Source: Mycolicibacterium tokaiense (GTDB taxonomy: Bacteria > Actinomycetota > Actinomycetes > Mycobacteriales > Mycobacteriaceae). From it: 64,000 nt of DNA. The notes beneath the pieces are model-generated. The model saw only the letters and a list, made by a program, of their open reading frames with translations. It searched no databases and had not been told where the DNA came from. This document shows, one piece after another, positions 31,165 through 42,837 of the stretch. Location: positions 4,588,001-4,652,000 of the forward strand of contig NZ_AP022600.1 of NCBI RefSeq assembly GCF_010725885.1, written 5' to 3'. The number at the start of each line of letters is the position of its first letter. Positions within the stretch are counted from its first letter, which is position 1. Made by a program: the position numbers and the translations under genes.

Positions 31165-32103
31165 ATGCGCGTCGTCTTCTTCGGTTTCCAGACCTGGGGA
31201 GTCCGGACACTGCACGCTCTGCTCGATCTGAACCACGACGTTCCGCTGGTGGTCACCCATCCGTCCAGCGCGCAGACCTACAAGGCCATCTGGTCGGACT
31301 CAGTGGAGGAGCTCGCCGGCGACCGCGGTATCCCGGTGCACCTCACCGACCGCATCGACGGCGAGACCGTCGATCTGGTGAAGCGAGCCGAGCCGGACGT
31401 CATCGTGGTCAACAGCTGGTACACCTGGATGCCCGCCGAGCTCTACGACCTCCCCCCGCACGGCACCCTGAACTTCCACGACTCGCTGCTGCCCAAGTTC
31501 ACCGGCTTCTCCCCGGTGCTGTGGGCACTGATCAGCGGTGAGAGCGAATTCGGGCTGACGGTGCACCGGATGGACGAGGGCCTGGACACCGGCGACATCC
31601 TGGTGCAGCGCGCGTTGCCCATCGGCCCGTGCGACACCGGCACCGATCTGGTGCTGCGGGGCATGGAGCTGATCCCGGGGGTTCTCGACGAGGCGTTGAC
31701 GGCGCTGGCCGGCGGCAGCCCGGCCTGGCAACCGCAGGACAAGGCGCAGCGGACCTACTTCCACAAGCGCTCCGATGTGGACAGCCGGCTCGACCTGTCC
31801 TGGCCGGCAACCGATCTCGAACGGTTCGTCCGGGCCCTGTCGGCGCCGTACCCCCGCGCCTACACCCACTACCGGGGCCGACGCATCGAGATCCTGGAGG
31901 CCAGGGTGTCGCAGGCGCGCTACGGCGGCACCGCAGGCCGGGTGATCGTGCAAGAAGGCGGTGGCGCTGTGGTGTGCGGACCGCAGCCCTTTCGCGGCAC
32001 CAACGCGGGTCTGGTCATCACCCGGGTGCGCACCGCCGACGGTACCGAACACGAGGGCGCGGAGTTCTTCCTGCCCGGCGGCTACCTCACCGAAGCGCCC
32101 TGA
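31165..32103 (+). CDS. Formyltetrahydrofolate-dependent formyltransferase, FxbA-like
   Basis: A 312-residue relative of methionyl-tRNA formyltransferase. The catalytic region has the expected Asn-His-Asp arrangement: NSWYTWMP, then LNFHDSLLPKFTGFSP, then EFGLTVHRMDEGLDTGDIL. A C-terminal OB-like domain follows. It is not the housekeeping Fmt: the N-terminus (VVFFGFQTWGVRTLHALLDL...VVTHPSS) reads like FxbA, which formylates hydroxyornithine in exochelin synthesis of M. smegmatis, or like the sugar N-formyltransferases. The IdeR-like box upstream favours the siderophore role. It sits between ilvA and treZ, a position without this gene in M. tuberculosis. Confidence 0.8.
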   Translation: MRVVFFGFQTWGVRTLHALLDLNHDVPLVVTHPSSAQTYKAIWSDSVEELAGDRGIPVHLTDRIDGETVDLVKRAEPDVIVVNSWYTWMPAELYDLPPHGTLNFHDSLLPKFTGFSPVLWALISGESEFGLTVHRMDEGLDTGDILVQRALPIGPCDTGTDLVLRGMELIPGVLDEALTALAGGSPAWQPQDKAQRTYFHKRSDVDSRLDLSWPATDLERFVRALSAPYPRAYTHYRGRRIEILEARVSQARYGGTAGRVIVQEGGGAVVCGPQPFRGTNAGLVITRVRTADGTEHEGAEFFLPGGYLTEAP

Positions 32104-32110
32104 GGCAGAA

Positions 32111-33004
32111 GTGCCCGAGATGCTGCTGCGGGACCGGCCCGCCCCTGCCTTCGTCGAGGCCATCAGCCGCCGCCTGCTCGGTGCGCTGCCCGTGCCGGCA
32201 CTGCGCCACTTCAAGCACTGGCAGATGATCGGCACGTTCGGCGACTTCCAGAACCCGACCACGTTCAACGAAAAGGTGAACTGGCGGATCCTCTACGACC
32301 GCCGCGACCGTATCGCCGCCGCCTGCGACAAGCTGCGGATGAAACAGATGGCCCGGGCCGCGTACCCGGGTACCGATCTTCTGATACCCGAAACATTCTG
32401 GGCGGGAACAGATCTGCGTGACGCACCGGCTCTGGCGACGCTGCCGCCGTGTGTGCTGAAACCCAACCACAGCAGCGGTCAGGTGATCCTGGACCCGCAG
32501 CAGCACGACTTGACCGAGCTGACCCGCCGCACCGCCGAGTGGTGGACCCGCACCCCGGTCGAACTGGGGGAGTGGGGCTACACCCAGGCCCAGCCGCTGC
32601 TGCTGCTCGAACAGCGCATCCCCGCCCCGGACGCAGCCGGGTTACCCGACTACAAGTTCTACGTCTTCGACGGCCGGGTCGAGCTGATCCAGGTCAACCG
32701 GGGCCGGTTCGGCGCGCAGACCGCCACCTTCCTCGACGCCCGGTGGAACCGGTTGCCGGTCAAGTGGCGGATCATGGACGTCGCCGACGAGCCACAGCCG
32801 CCCGAGTTGGACGCCATGCTCGACCTGGCGTCCGCACTCGGGGCGGACTGGGACTTCGTCCGCGTCGACCTCTACGCCGTCGACGGTGCCGTCTGGTTCG
32901 GCGAATACACCCCGTATCCCGGCGGCGGCCTGCTGCGTTACGACCCGATCGACTTCGATCGCGAACAGGGGCTGTGTTGGAAGCTGCCGGACCTCGCCGG
33001 CTGA
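32111..33004 (+). CDS. TupA-like ATP-grasp protein
   Basis: A 297-residue protein with the layout of the ATPgrasp_TupA family: HFKHWQMIGTFGDFQNPTTFNEKVNWRILYDRR at the N-terminus, VLKPNHSSGQVI as the nucleotide-binding loop, DYKFYVFDGRVELIQVNRGRF, and the metal-binding end DFVRVDLYAVDGAVWFGEYTPYPGGG. Family members join carboxylates to amines at ATP cost and are often found in polysaccharide or teichuronopeptide clusters. Start GTG 32111 follows GAGG at 32102-32105 with 5-nt spacing. It follows the formyltransferase by 7 bp, so the two are an operon and probably act on the same molecule. Convergent with treZ. Confidence 0.8.
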   Translation: MPEMLLRDRPAPAFVEAISRRLLGALPVPALRHFKHWQMIGTFGDFQNPTTFNEKVNWRILYDRRDRIAAACDKLRMKQMARAAYPGTDLLIPETFWAGTDLRDAPALATLPPCVLKPNHSSGQVILDPQQHDLTELTRRTAEWWTRTPVELGEWGYTQAQPLLLLEQRIPAPDAAGLPDYKFYVFDGRVELIQVNRGRFGAQTATFLDARWNRLPVKWRIMDVADEPQPPELDAMLDLASALGADWDFVRVDLYAVDGAVWFGEYTPYPGGGLLRYDPIDFDREQGLCWKLPDLAG

Positions 33005-33019
33005 CCTCCGCCGGTCAGT

Positions 33020-34747
33020 TCAGCGCCGCAGCACCGCGAACGAATGTGCTTGCAGCACCGTGCTGTCCGCGCCGATCTCCGGGTCGCCCCAGGCCAGCAG
33101 CACTTCACCGGTGACCGGCACCGCCACCGCGTTCTCACCGAGGTTGCAGGCGATGTCCAGCCCACCGCGGCGCAGCACGATCCAGCGCGCGTCCTCGTCG
33201 AACTCGACAGCCAGATGGTCCAGCCAGAAATCGGCCAGGTCGGGTTCGCGTTTGCGCAGCGCGATCAGATCCCGGTAGAGCTCGAACATGGCGGCGTGCT
33301 CACCCGAGCCGACTTCCGCCCACTCCAGTTTGGACCGTTCGAAGGTGGCCACGTCCTGCGGATCCGGGATGTCGTCGGCATCCCAGCCGTGCGAGGCGAA
33401 TTCGGCCTTGCGGCCCTTGCGGGTGGCCTCGGCCAGCTCCGGCTCCGGATGGGAGGAGAAGAATTGGAACGGCGTGGACGCCGCCCACTCCTCGCCCATG
33501 AACAACATGGCGGTGAACGGCGTCAACAGGGCCAGCGCCGCACTCACCGCGAGCTGTCCGCCGTCCAGGTACGCCGACGGACGGTCGCCGATGGCCCGGT
33601 TGCCGATCTGGTCGTGGGTGCACGTGTAGGCCAACAGGCGGTAACCCGGAATCTTGCTGGTATCCAACGGTTTACCGTGACGCCGATGCCTGAACGACGA
33701 GTACGTCCCGGCGTGGAAGTAGCCGTGCTGCAGCGTGTCGGCCAGCGTCTTCATCGAGCCGAAGTCGTGGTAGTAACCCTGCCGTTCCCCGGACACCGCG
33801 GTGTGCAGGGCATGGTGGATGTCGTCGTCCCACTGGGCCGTCATGCCCAGCCCGCCGTCGGCGCGCGGCGTGATGAACCGCGGGTCGTTGCGGTCGGTCT
33901 CGGCGATCAGTGACAGTGCGCGGCCCACTTGCGCTGACAGCGCGTCGGTTTCGGTCGACATCTCCTCGAGGATGTGGATGGCGGTGGTGTCCACCAGCGC
34001 GTGTACGGCATCCAGGCGTAGGCCGTCGGCGTGGAAATCCCGCATCCAGCGCAGTGCGCAGCCGATGATGAGGTTGCGCACCTCATCGGAGTCGGCGTCG
34101 GCGATGTTGATGCCCTCGCCCCACGGGTTGCTCGCCGACGACAGGTACGGACCGTACCTCGGCAGGTAGTTGCCCGACGGGCCGAGGTGATTGAACACCG
34201 CATCGATCAGTACGCCCAGACCTCGGGTGTGGCAGGCGTCGATGAACCGCACCAGACCGTCGGGGCCGCCGTAGGGCTCGTGGACCGCCCACCACAGCAC
34301 CCCGTCATAACCCCAGCCGTAGGTGCCGCTGAAGGCGTTCACCGGCATCAGTTCCACGAAGTCGACGCCCAGGGCCATCAGGTGATCCAGCTTGTCGATC
34401 GCGGCGTCGAACGTACCCTCGGCGGTGAACGTGCCGATGTGCAGTTCGTAGATCACCGCTCCCTCGATAGAGCGACCCGACCAGGCCTCATCGGTCCACG
34501 TCGCGGCCGCCGGATCCCACAGCTGAGACCGCGCGTGCACGCCGTCGGGTTGCCGAGGGGAGCGCGGATCCGGCAGCACCGTGGGGTCGTCGTCGAGCAG
34601 GAAGCCGTACCGCACGTCCGGGGCCACGTCCAGCGTGGTGCGCCACCAGCCGTCATCATGGCGGGTCATCGCGTGCACGGTGCCGTTGACGTCGAGGCGG
34701 ACCAGGTCGGGTGTGGGTGCCCACACCGCGAATTCGTGCTCAGACAA
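33020..34747 (-). CDS. treZ: Maltooligosyltrehalose trehalohydrolase
   Basis: A 575-residue GH13 enzyme that releases trehalose from maltooligosyltrehalose. An N-terminal beta-sandwich (EFAVWAPTPDLVRLDVNG) precedes the barrel with DAVFNHLGPSGNYL, the nucleophile segment DGLRLDAVHAL, an acid/base region, and YTCTHDQIGNRAIGDR. Start is TTG 34747, overlapping the treY stop by 8 bp, so translation is coupled. Last step of the TreX-TreY-TreZ glycogen-to-trehalose route. Confidence 0.95.
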   Translation of the reverse strand: MSEHEFAVWAPTPDLVRLDVNGTVHAMTRHDDGWWRTTLDVAPDVRYGFLLDDDPTVLPDPRSPRQPDGVHARSQLWDPAAATWTDEAWSGRSIEGAVIYELHIGTFTAEGTFDAAIDKLDHLMALGVDFVELMPVNAFSGTYGWGYDGVLWWAVHEPYGGPDGLVRFIDACHTRGLGVLIDAVFNHLGPSGNYLPRYGPYLSSASNPWGEGINIADADSDEVRNLIIGCALRWMRDFHADGLRLDAVHALVDTTAIHILEEMSTETDALSAQVGRALSLIAETDRNDPRFITPRADGGLGMTAQWDDDIHHALHTAVSGERQGYYHDFGSMKTLADTLQHGYFHAGTYSSFRHRRHGKPLDTSKIPGYRLLAYTCTHDQIGNRAIGDRPSAYLDGGQLAVSAALALLTPFTAMLFMGEEWAASTPFQFFSSHPEPELAEATRKGRKAEFASHGWDADDIPDPQDVATFERSKLEWAEVGSGEHAAMFELYRDLIALRKREPDLADFWLDHLAVEFDEDARWIVLRRGGLDIACNLGENAVAVPVTGEVLLAWGDPEIGADSTVLQAHSFAVLRR

Positions 34748-37040
34748 CGGTTCTCTCCAAGAGGGTGACGGGAAGCTCGGCGAACAGGGTGTCGGCGGGC
34801 ACGGTGCCGCTGTGCACCGCTCCGGAGATGCGGTCGGTCCAGGTGCCCGGGGGCAGGGTCAGCGCGGTGTCGCCCCACCCGGTCTCCTCCAGGTGCACCG
34901 TCCACCGGCTGGCGGCCACCACCACGTCCTCGCCGCGCAGGTAGGCCACCAGGTTCGCGTGTGCCGAACCGGCGGCCAGCAGCGCGCGGTACTGCGACGA
35001 CAGGAAGGTCTCCGGCCGGTCGCGACGCAGCCGCAGTGCCGCCGCGGTGACGCGCATCTTGGGGTGTGTCGACTCGGCCAGGGCGGCGCGGCGGGCGTCG
35101 TAGTCCACCGGCCGACGGTTGTCAGGGTCCACGAGGCTGTCATCCCAGAGTTCGGTGCCCTGGTAGACGTCCGGGATTCCCGGTCCGGTGAGCTGAAACA
35201 GCTTCTGGCCCAACGCATCACTGCGACCGTGCGGGTCCAGCCGGGCCACCAGTGCGGTGAGTTCGGTCGCGACCGGGCCGTCGAAGATCGTGTCCAGCCA
35301 GGTGTGCAGGGCGTTCTCGACATCCTCGGAAGGGTCGTTCCAGGTGGTGTGCACGGCCGCTTCGCGGCTGGCCTTCACGGCGTAGTCGTGCACCCGCCGG
35401 CGAAGTTCACCGGTGATGGCTCCGTCGGCAGGCCACACCCCGAAGAGGTTCTGCCACAGGAACAGTCCGGCCTGCGCGTCGTGAGACGGTGCCATCGTCT
35501 CCCAGGTGCGCACCAGCTCGGTCCATAACCCCGGCACCTGGGAGAGCACGCCGATCCGCGCGCGCACGTCCTCCCCGCGTTTGGTGTCGTGGGTGGTCAG
35601 CGTCGTCATCGCCGTCGGCCACAGCTGCGCCCTGGTGGCGGCACTGTTGTGGAACTCCGCGGCGCTGACCCCGAACCGGTCCAGCTCACTGCCCACCTCG
35701 TTGACCGAGACCAGCGTCGGATCCCGGTAGAACAGGGAGTCCTCCACGGCCTTGGCGGTGGTGGCACCACACAGCTGCTGCAGCCGGGTGGCGGGCTCGA
35801 CATCCTGCAGGGCGACGGCCAGCACCTCCAGCGCCTCACTCAGATCCGGTCGCGCAGCGGCACTCTCGGCGAATGCGGTCGATCCCATCGCCGAGAGGCT
35901 GGGGTAGTCGTAGCGGTAGACGTGGATGTGTGTCAACACCTCGGCGATGGCGTCGGGCAGCAGAGGGTGATCCACGCCGGTGGCGGCTTCCACCGTCCGG
36001 CACAACCGGTTCAGTTCGCTGGTCAGGGTGTGTTCCACCACGTTGACCTTGGACTCCGCCACCAATTCGGCGGTGCGCCCGGAACTGAGGTGTCCCTCGC
36101 CGGTGGCGGTGCTGTCCACCAGGGCGTCCAGCGTCGCCCTGCCCGCGGGGTCGACGAACAACCCGCCGATCTCGCGCAGCGCGTCGTACCCGGTGGTGCC
36201 GGCCACCGGCAGGCTGAGGTCCAAGGCCTCATCGGGGGCCAGGATCTTCTCGATGACGATCCAGGCCTCGGGGCCCACGAGCTCACGCAGCCAGGTCAGA
36301 TAGCCGGCCGGGTCGGCGAGGCCGTCGGGATGGTCGATGCGCAGCCCGTCCACCAGGCCGTCGTCGAACCAACGTTTCACCTCGGCGTGGGAGGCGTCGA
36401 AGACCTCCCGGTCCTCCTGGCGCAGCCCGGCCAGTGAGGTGATGGAGAAGAACCGGCGGTATCCGCAGACGTTGTTGCGCCAACCGATCAGCCGGTAGTG
36501 CTGGCGGTCGTGGACCTGCGTCCCGGTACCGTCGCCGGTGCCCGGGGCCAGCGGCCAGGTGCGGTCACCGAGTCGCAGCACGTCGCCGTCGACCTCCAGA
36601 TCGTCGACGTCGGAGTCGTCACCCAGAACCGGCAGGACGATGCGGTGGTTCTGATCGAGGTCCCAGTCGATGTCGAAGAACTTCGCGTAGGGGGAGTCGC
36701 GGCCCAGCCGCAGCACATCCCACCACCACGGGTTCTGGGAGGGGTCGTCGACGCCGACGTGGTTGGGCACGATGTCCACCACCACGCCGAGGCCACGCGA
36801 CTGGGCGGCGGCCGCGAGTGCCGAAAGCCCTTCGGCGCCACCGAGTTCGGCGGAGACCGTGGTGGGGTCGGTGACGTCGTAGCCGTGGGTGGAACCGGCG
36901 GCCGCGGTCAGGATGGGGGACAGGTACAGGTGGCTGACCCCGAGGGAGTCCAGGTAGTCCACCAGCGCCTCGGCGTCCGGGAAGCGAAAAGCGTCGCCGC
37001 GCAATTGCAGTCGGTAGGTCGACAGCACAGGTCGTGTCAT
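34740..37040 (-). CDS. treY: Maltooligosyltrehalose synthase
   Basis: A 766-residue GH13 enzyme that turns the reducing-end alpha-1,4 bond of maltooligosaccharides into the alpha,alpha-1,1 bond of trehalose. TYRLQLRGDAFRFPDAEALVDYL, GSTHGYDVTDPTTVSAELGG, VVDIVPNHVGVDDPSQNPWWWDVL and [18 protein letters not shown] are TreY hallmarks, the last holding the nucleophile. Start is ATG 37040. It is 6 bp downstream of treX and overlaps treZ. Confidence 0.96.
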   Translation of the reverse strand: MTRPVLSTYRLQLRGDAFRFPDAEALVDYLDSLGVSHLYLSPILTAAAGSTHGYDVTDPTTVSAELGGAEGLSALAAAAQSRGLGVVVDIVPNHVGVDDPSQNPWWWDVLRLGRDSPYAKFFDIDWDLDQNHRIVLPVLGDDSDVDDLEVDGDVLRLGDRTWPLAPGTGDGTGTQVHDRQHYRLIGWRNNVCGYRRFFSITSLAGLRQEDREVFDASHAEVKRWFDDGLVDGLRIDHPDGLADPAGYLTWLRELVGPEAWIVIEKILAPDEALDLSLPVAGTTGYDALREIGGLFVDPAGRATLDALVDSTATGEGHLSSGRTAELVAESKVNVVEHTLTSELNRLCRTVEAATGVDHPLLPDAIAEVLTHIHVYRYDYPSLSAMGSTAFAESAAARPDLSEALEVLAVALQDVEPATRLQQLCGATTAKAVEDSLFYRDPTLVSVNEVGSELDRFGVSAAEFHNSAATRAQLWPTAMTTLTTHDTKRGEDVRARIGVLSQVPGLWTELVRTWETMAPSHDAQAGLFLWQNLFGVWPADGAITGELRRRVHDYAVKASREAAVHTTWNDPSEDVENALHTWLDTIFDGPVATELTALVARLDPHGRSDALGQKLFQLTGPGIPDVYQGTELWDDSLVDPDNRRPVDYDARRAALAESTHPKMRVTAAALRLRRDRPETFLSSQYRALLAAGSAHANLVAYLRGEDVVVAASRWTVHLEETGWGDTALTLPPGTWTDRISGAVHSGTVPADTLFAELPVTLLERTVV

Positions 37041-37046
37041 GGGGTT

Positions 37047-39233
<2,187 letters not shown>

Positions 39234-39277
39234 CACAGCACCCTATCGGTCCAGGTGCCGCCCTGCCGCCGAGACGT

Positions 39278-41431
39278 TCACCACCACCCGGTGGCGGGTC
39301 CCATCTGCCGGCCCAGTTCATCGGTCAGCGTGCGCATGTAGGTGGCGGTCAGGTGATGAGAGTCGTGATACAGCAGCACATTTCCCTCGACGGCGCGGCA
39401 GGTGTCCCGGCGGCACACGGCATCGCTGAGGTCCAGCGGCTTGAGGTTGGGGAACTGTTTGATGAAGTCGAGGGTGGGATTGTGGTCGGACAGGGCCTGG
39501 GAGCGTTTCATGCCGCACGAGATGGCGTCGCCGCCGCTGGCCAGGCAGTCCGCCGGCAGAAAGGGCTTGCCGTCGGAGTCCAGGATCCACGGGGTGTCGC
39601 GCATGGCCAGCACCGGAATGTCATTGTCTGCCAACGATTGCCAGATCCCGATGTAGGTGGCCGGCATGACGTCGCCGTCCTTGATGTTCCACGGCCGCGT
39701 CGAGGTGGTGAACACGAAGTCCGGCCGGTCGGCGATCAGCTTGCTCATCGCCCGCTCGTTCCAGGTGTGGCAGTTCGGGTACTCCCGGTTGCTGCCCATC
39801 ACCAGCGGGAGCTCTTCGGTGGTCAGCGGGCAGCCCATCTTCAGATAGGTCACCACCTTGAAGCCGTGCTGCTTGCCCAGCAGGTCCAGCGCGGTGATCC
39901 AGTGCTCGGCGTGCGAGCCGCCGGCCAGGGCGACGGTCCGGGTGGCCTGCTGGTCACCGTAGGTGCAGTTGATGACGCGGATGTTGCTGAAGTCGCTGAT
40001 GCAGCCGTCGATGGTGGACTGCGGCAGGTCGTCCTTGGCCTCCAGCACCGTGGGCCGCATCGGCAGGTCCGGTACCCGGGTGCCGTGCAGCAGGGCGTCG
40101 GCGCCGGGGTAGTCGCGCAGCGCCAGCCCGGCCAGTTCCTCGCCGTTGTTGCGCTGGACGGTCATGTGCTCGCGCCAGGTGAACGACGTCGCGGTCAGCG
40201 CGACGCCGAGCAGGATCACGAACGTGCCCGGGGCCATCGTGGGCCGGCGCAGCCGCGTGCGCAGGGTGGGCTTCACGGCCCCGGCCGCGGGCGCCCGGTA
40301 GCGCAGGGGCTCCTCGACGAAGCGCATGGTCAGGTACGCCAGCAGGCCGGAGATCAGCAGGATCACCGCGCCCTCGACGAAGTTGGCGTGCTCGTGGCCG
40401 GTGAACACCAGCCAGAAGATCAGCAGCGGCCAGTGCCACAGATACAGCGAGTAGGCCATCGAGCCCAGCGTCACGAACGGTTTCCAGGCGAGCATCCGGC
40501 TGGGCAGCGGCAGCTTCTGCCCGGGCTGGCGGTTGGCCGCGGCCAGGATCATCAACACTGCAGCACCCACCGGCACCAGCGCCCACGGCCCGGGGAATTC
40601 CTGCACCCCGTCGATCAGCCAGCCGCAGCACAGGATGGCCACCAGGCCCACGGTCGCAGCGAGCAGGCGCAGCCACCCGGGCCAGCGGATGCGGCCCACC
40701 AGCGCCCCTGCCGCGGCACCGAGCAGCAGCTCCCATGCCCGGGCGAAGCTGTTGTAGTAGGCGGTGGTCTGGTCGGTGTTGTGGGCGATGATCGCGTACA
40801 CGAACGAGGCGACGGTCAGCGCCGCCAGCAGCACGATGAACAGCGTCCGCAGGTGTTTGCCCAGCGGTCGGCGCAGCAACGCGGTCAGCCCCACGACCAG
40901 CAGCAGGAACGCCAGGTAGAACTGGCCCTGCACCGACATCGACCAGATGTGCTGCAGCGGGCTCACCGCCTCGCCGGCCCGCAGGTAGTCCGACGCGGTG
41001 TTGGCCAGCTCCCAGTTCTGGTAGTAGCCCAGGCTGGCCAGACTCTGGTCGGCGAAGGTCTCCCAGCGGGTCTCCGGCTGCACCAGCACCGTCAGTACCG
41101 CCGACGCGGCGAGCACCACCACCAGCGCGGGGAGCAGGCGGCGCACCAGGCGGCTGATCTCGCGGACCGGGTTGGGGGTGGCGCCGGGAGACAGGGCATT
41201 GCGCAGCAAGCGGCCGCCGAAGAAGAAGCCGGACAGCACGAGAAAGACGTCGACACCGCCGGAGACCCGGCCGAACCAGACGTGGAAGACAGCCACCAGC
41301 GCGATGGCCACACCGCGCAGTCCATCGAGATCGTGTCGGTAGAAACCCGATTTCCTGGTCCCCATCGCGGCCGGGGTAACAGGTTCCGGAGTGGTAGCCG
41401 GCTCCGGCCTGGTCGGGGTCAAGAACATCAT
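39278..41431 (-). CDS. OafA/YrhL-type membrane acyltransferase with SGNH domain
   Basis: A 717-residue protein, the Rv1565c counterpart. An acyltransferase-3 domain of about ten helices begins FYRHDLDGLRGVAIALVAVFHVWFGRVSGGVDVFLVLSGFF, containing the conserved His and Arg residues. After a linker, the extracytoplasmic C-terminal part resembles an SGNH hydrolase/transferase: VALAGGSHAEHWITAL carries the Ser block and YHDSHHLTATYMRTLTDELG the Asp-His block. Such enzymes move acyl groups from cytosolic CoA to extracytoplasmic glycans or glycolipids. ATG 41431 is preferred; a longer reading would overlap the divergent bioA. Confidence 0.9.
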   Translation of the reverse strand: MMFLTPTRPEPATTPEPVTPAAMGTRKSGFYRHDLDGLRGVAIALVAVFHVWFGRVSGGVDVFLVLSGFFFGGRLLRNALSPGATPNPVREISRLVRRLLPALVVVLAASAVLTVLVQPETRWETFADQSLASLGYYQNWELANTASDYLRAGEAVSPLQHIWSMSVQGQFYLAFLLLVVGLTALLRRPLGKHLRTLFIVLLAALTVASFVYAIIAHNTDQTTAYYNSFARAWELLLGAAAGALVGRIRWPGWLRLLAATVGLVAILCCGWLIDGVQEFPGPWALVPVGAAVLMILAAANRQPGQKLPLPSRMLAWKPFVTLGSMAYSLYLWHWPLLIFWLVFTGHEHANFVEGAVILLISGLLAYLTMRFVEEPLRYRAPAAGAVKPTLRTRLRRPTMAPGTFVILLGVALTATSFTWREHMTVQRNNGEELAGLALRDYPGADALLHGTRVPDLPMRPTVLEAKDDLPQSTIDGCISDFSNIRVINCTYGDQQATRTVALAGGSHAEHWITALDLLGKQHGFKVVTYLKMGCPLTTEELPLVMGSNREYPNCHTWNERAMSKLIADRPDFVFTTSTRPWNIKDGDVMPATYIGIWQSLADNDIPVLAMRDTPWILDSDGKPFLPADCLASGGDAISCGMKRSQALSDHNPTLDFIKQFPNLKPLDLSDAVCRRDTCRAVEGNVLLYHDSHHLTATYMRTLTDELGRQMGPATGWW

Positions 41432-41487
41432 GATCGCCTGACAATGTACCCAACCGCGCTGCAAGGCTCCTGGTGAGCAAAGCGGGC

Positions 41488-41501
41488 TACGCTCTGTGTC
41501 C
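41488..41501 (+). promoter_or_regulatory. -10 element of bioA, probably leaderless
   Basis: TACGCT at 41488-41493 fits TANNNT and lies 8 nt before GTG 41502. This favours 41502 over the in-frame GTG at 41496, which is only 2 nt past the hexamer. No BioQ box is seen here. Confidence 0.5.
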
Positions 41502-42806
41502 GTGCCGAATGAGTCGCGCTTGACGCCCGCCGAGATCAGCGCCATCGACACCGCGCACGTCTGGCATCCCTACAGCACGATCGGTGCGCCGGGCAGCCGG
41601 CCCGCGACGGTGGTGCGCAGCGCCAAGGGCGCCTGGTTGACGGTGGTGCGCGACGGCGCGGAGATCCAGGTGCTCGACGGGATGGCGTCGTGGTGGACGG
41701 CGGTCCACGGGCACGGTCATCCGGTGCTGGACGAGGCGGTGATCCGCCAGGTGGGCACCATGAGTCACGTCATGTTCGGCGGCTTGACCCACGAACCGGC
41801 GGCGCGCCTGGCGCAGCTGTTGGTGCAGATCACCCCGGCCGGGCTGGAGACGGTGTTCTTCAGCGACTCCGGATCGGTGTCGGTGGAAGTGGCCGTCAAG
41901 ATGGCGGTGCAGTACCAGCGCAGCCGGGGCCGGGCCGCCAAGACGCGGTTGATGACGTGGCGCGGCGGGTACCACGGCGACACCTTCACCCCCATGAGCG
42001 TGTGCGACCCCGACGGCGGCATGCACACCCTGTGGACCGACATCCTGACCCACCAGGTGTTCGCGCCACCGGTCCCCAGCGAGTACGACCCGGCCTACAG
42101 CGCGGCGTTTGACCTGCAGCTGGCCGAACACGCCGGCCAGGTGGCCGCCGTCATCGTCGAACCGGTGGTCCAGGGGGCCGGCGGGATGCGGTTCCACGAC
42201 CCGCGGTACCTGCGGGATCTGCGGCAGATCTGCGACCGGCGCGACGTGCTGCTGATCTTCGACGAGATCGCCACCGGGTTCGGCCGCACCGGGGAACTGT
42301 TCGCCGCCGACCACGCCGGCGTCAGCCCCGACATCATGTGTGTCGGCAAGGCGCTCACCGGCGGCTACGTCACCCTGGCGGCCACGCTGTGTACCGCGGA
42401 GATCGCGCACGTCATCAGCACTTCCGACGCCGGGGCCCTGATGCACGGTCCCACTTTCATGGCCAACCCGCTGGCGTGTGCAGTGTCGGTGGCCAGCGTG
42501 GAGCTGCTGCTCGGGCAGGACTGGCGCACCCGGGTGGCCGAGATCGAGTCGGGCCTGCGGTCCGGGCTGGCGCCCGCCGCCGCGGTGCCGGGGGTGGCGG
42601 ACGTGCGGGTGTGCGGCGCCATCGGGGTGATCGAGATGGCGGCCCCGGTCGACCTGGCCGTCGCCACCGAGGTGGCCCTGGACCATGGTGTGTGGCTGCG
42701 CCCCTTCCGCAATCTGGTGTACGCCATGCCACCCTTCGTCTGCACGCCCGCCGACATCGAGCAACTCACCACCGCGATGGTGGCGGTGGCGCGTGCGTTA
42801 ACCTGA
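41502..42806 (+). CDS. bioA: Adenosylmethionine-8-amino-7-oxononanoate aminotransferase
   Basis: A 434-residue PLP aminotransferase that makes 7,8-diaminopelargonic acid from KAPA with S-adenosylmethionine as amino donor. [23 protein letters not shown], [40 protein letters not shown] and the PLP lysine in [11 protein letters not shown] mark the family. With the 41502 start the lysine is residue 283, the same number as in the studied M. tuberculosis BioA. The TGA stop is the first three bases of the BioQ operator that controls bioF. Confidence 0.97.
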   Translation: MPNESRLTPAEISAIDTAHVWHPYSTIGAPGSRPATVVRSAKGAWLTVVRDGAEIQVLDGMASWWTAVHGHGHPVLDEAVIRQVGTMSHVMFGGLTHEPAARLAQLLVQITPAGLETVFFSDSGSVSVEVAVKMAVQYQRSRGRAAKTRLMTWRGGYHGDTFTPMSVCDPDGGMHTLWTDILTHQVFAPPVPSEYDPAYSAAFDLQLAEHAGQVAAVIVEPVVQGAGGMRFHDPRYLRDLRQICDRRDVLLIFDEIATGFGRTGELFAADHAGVSPDIMCVGKALTGGYVTLAATLCTAEIAHVISTSDAGALMHGPTFMANPLACAVSVASVELLLGQDWRTRVAEIESGLRSGLAPAAAVPGVADVRVCGAIGVIEMAAPVDLAVATEVALDHGVWLRPFRNLVYAMPPFVCTPADIEQLTTAMVAVARALT

Positions 42807-42816
42807 ACGCTGTTCA
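42799..42816. promoter_or_regulatory. BioQ operator and -10 of bioFD
   Basis: TGAAC-GCT-GTTCA (42804-42816) is an inverted repeat matching the site upstream of bioB in its arms. It abuts the TAACCT hexamer at 42799-42804, a likely -10, so a bound TetR-type repressor would block RNA polymerase. BioQ is the known repressor of biotin genes in M. smegmatis. Confidence 0.85.
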
Positions 42817-42837
42817 AGTCCGACCCGGGAGGCCGCC

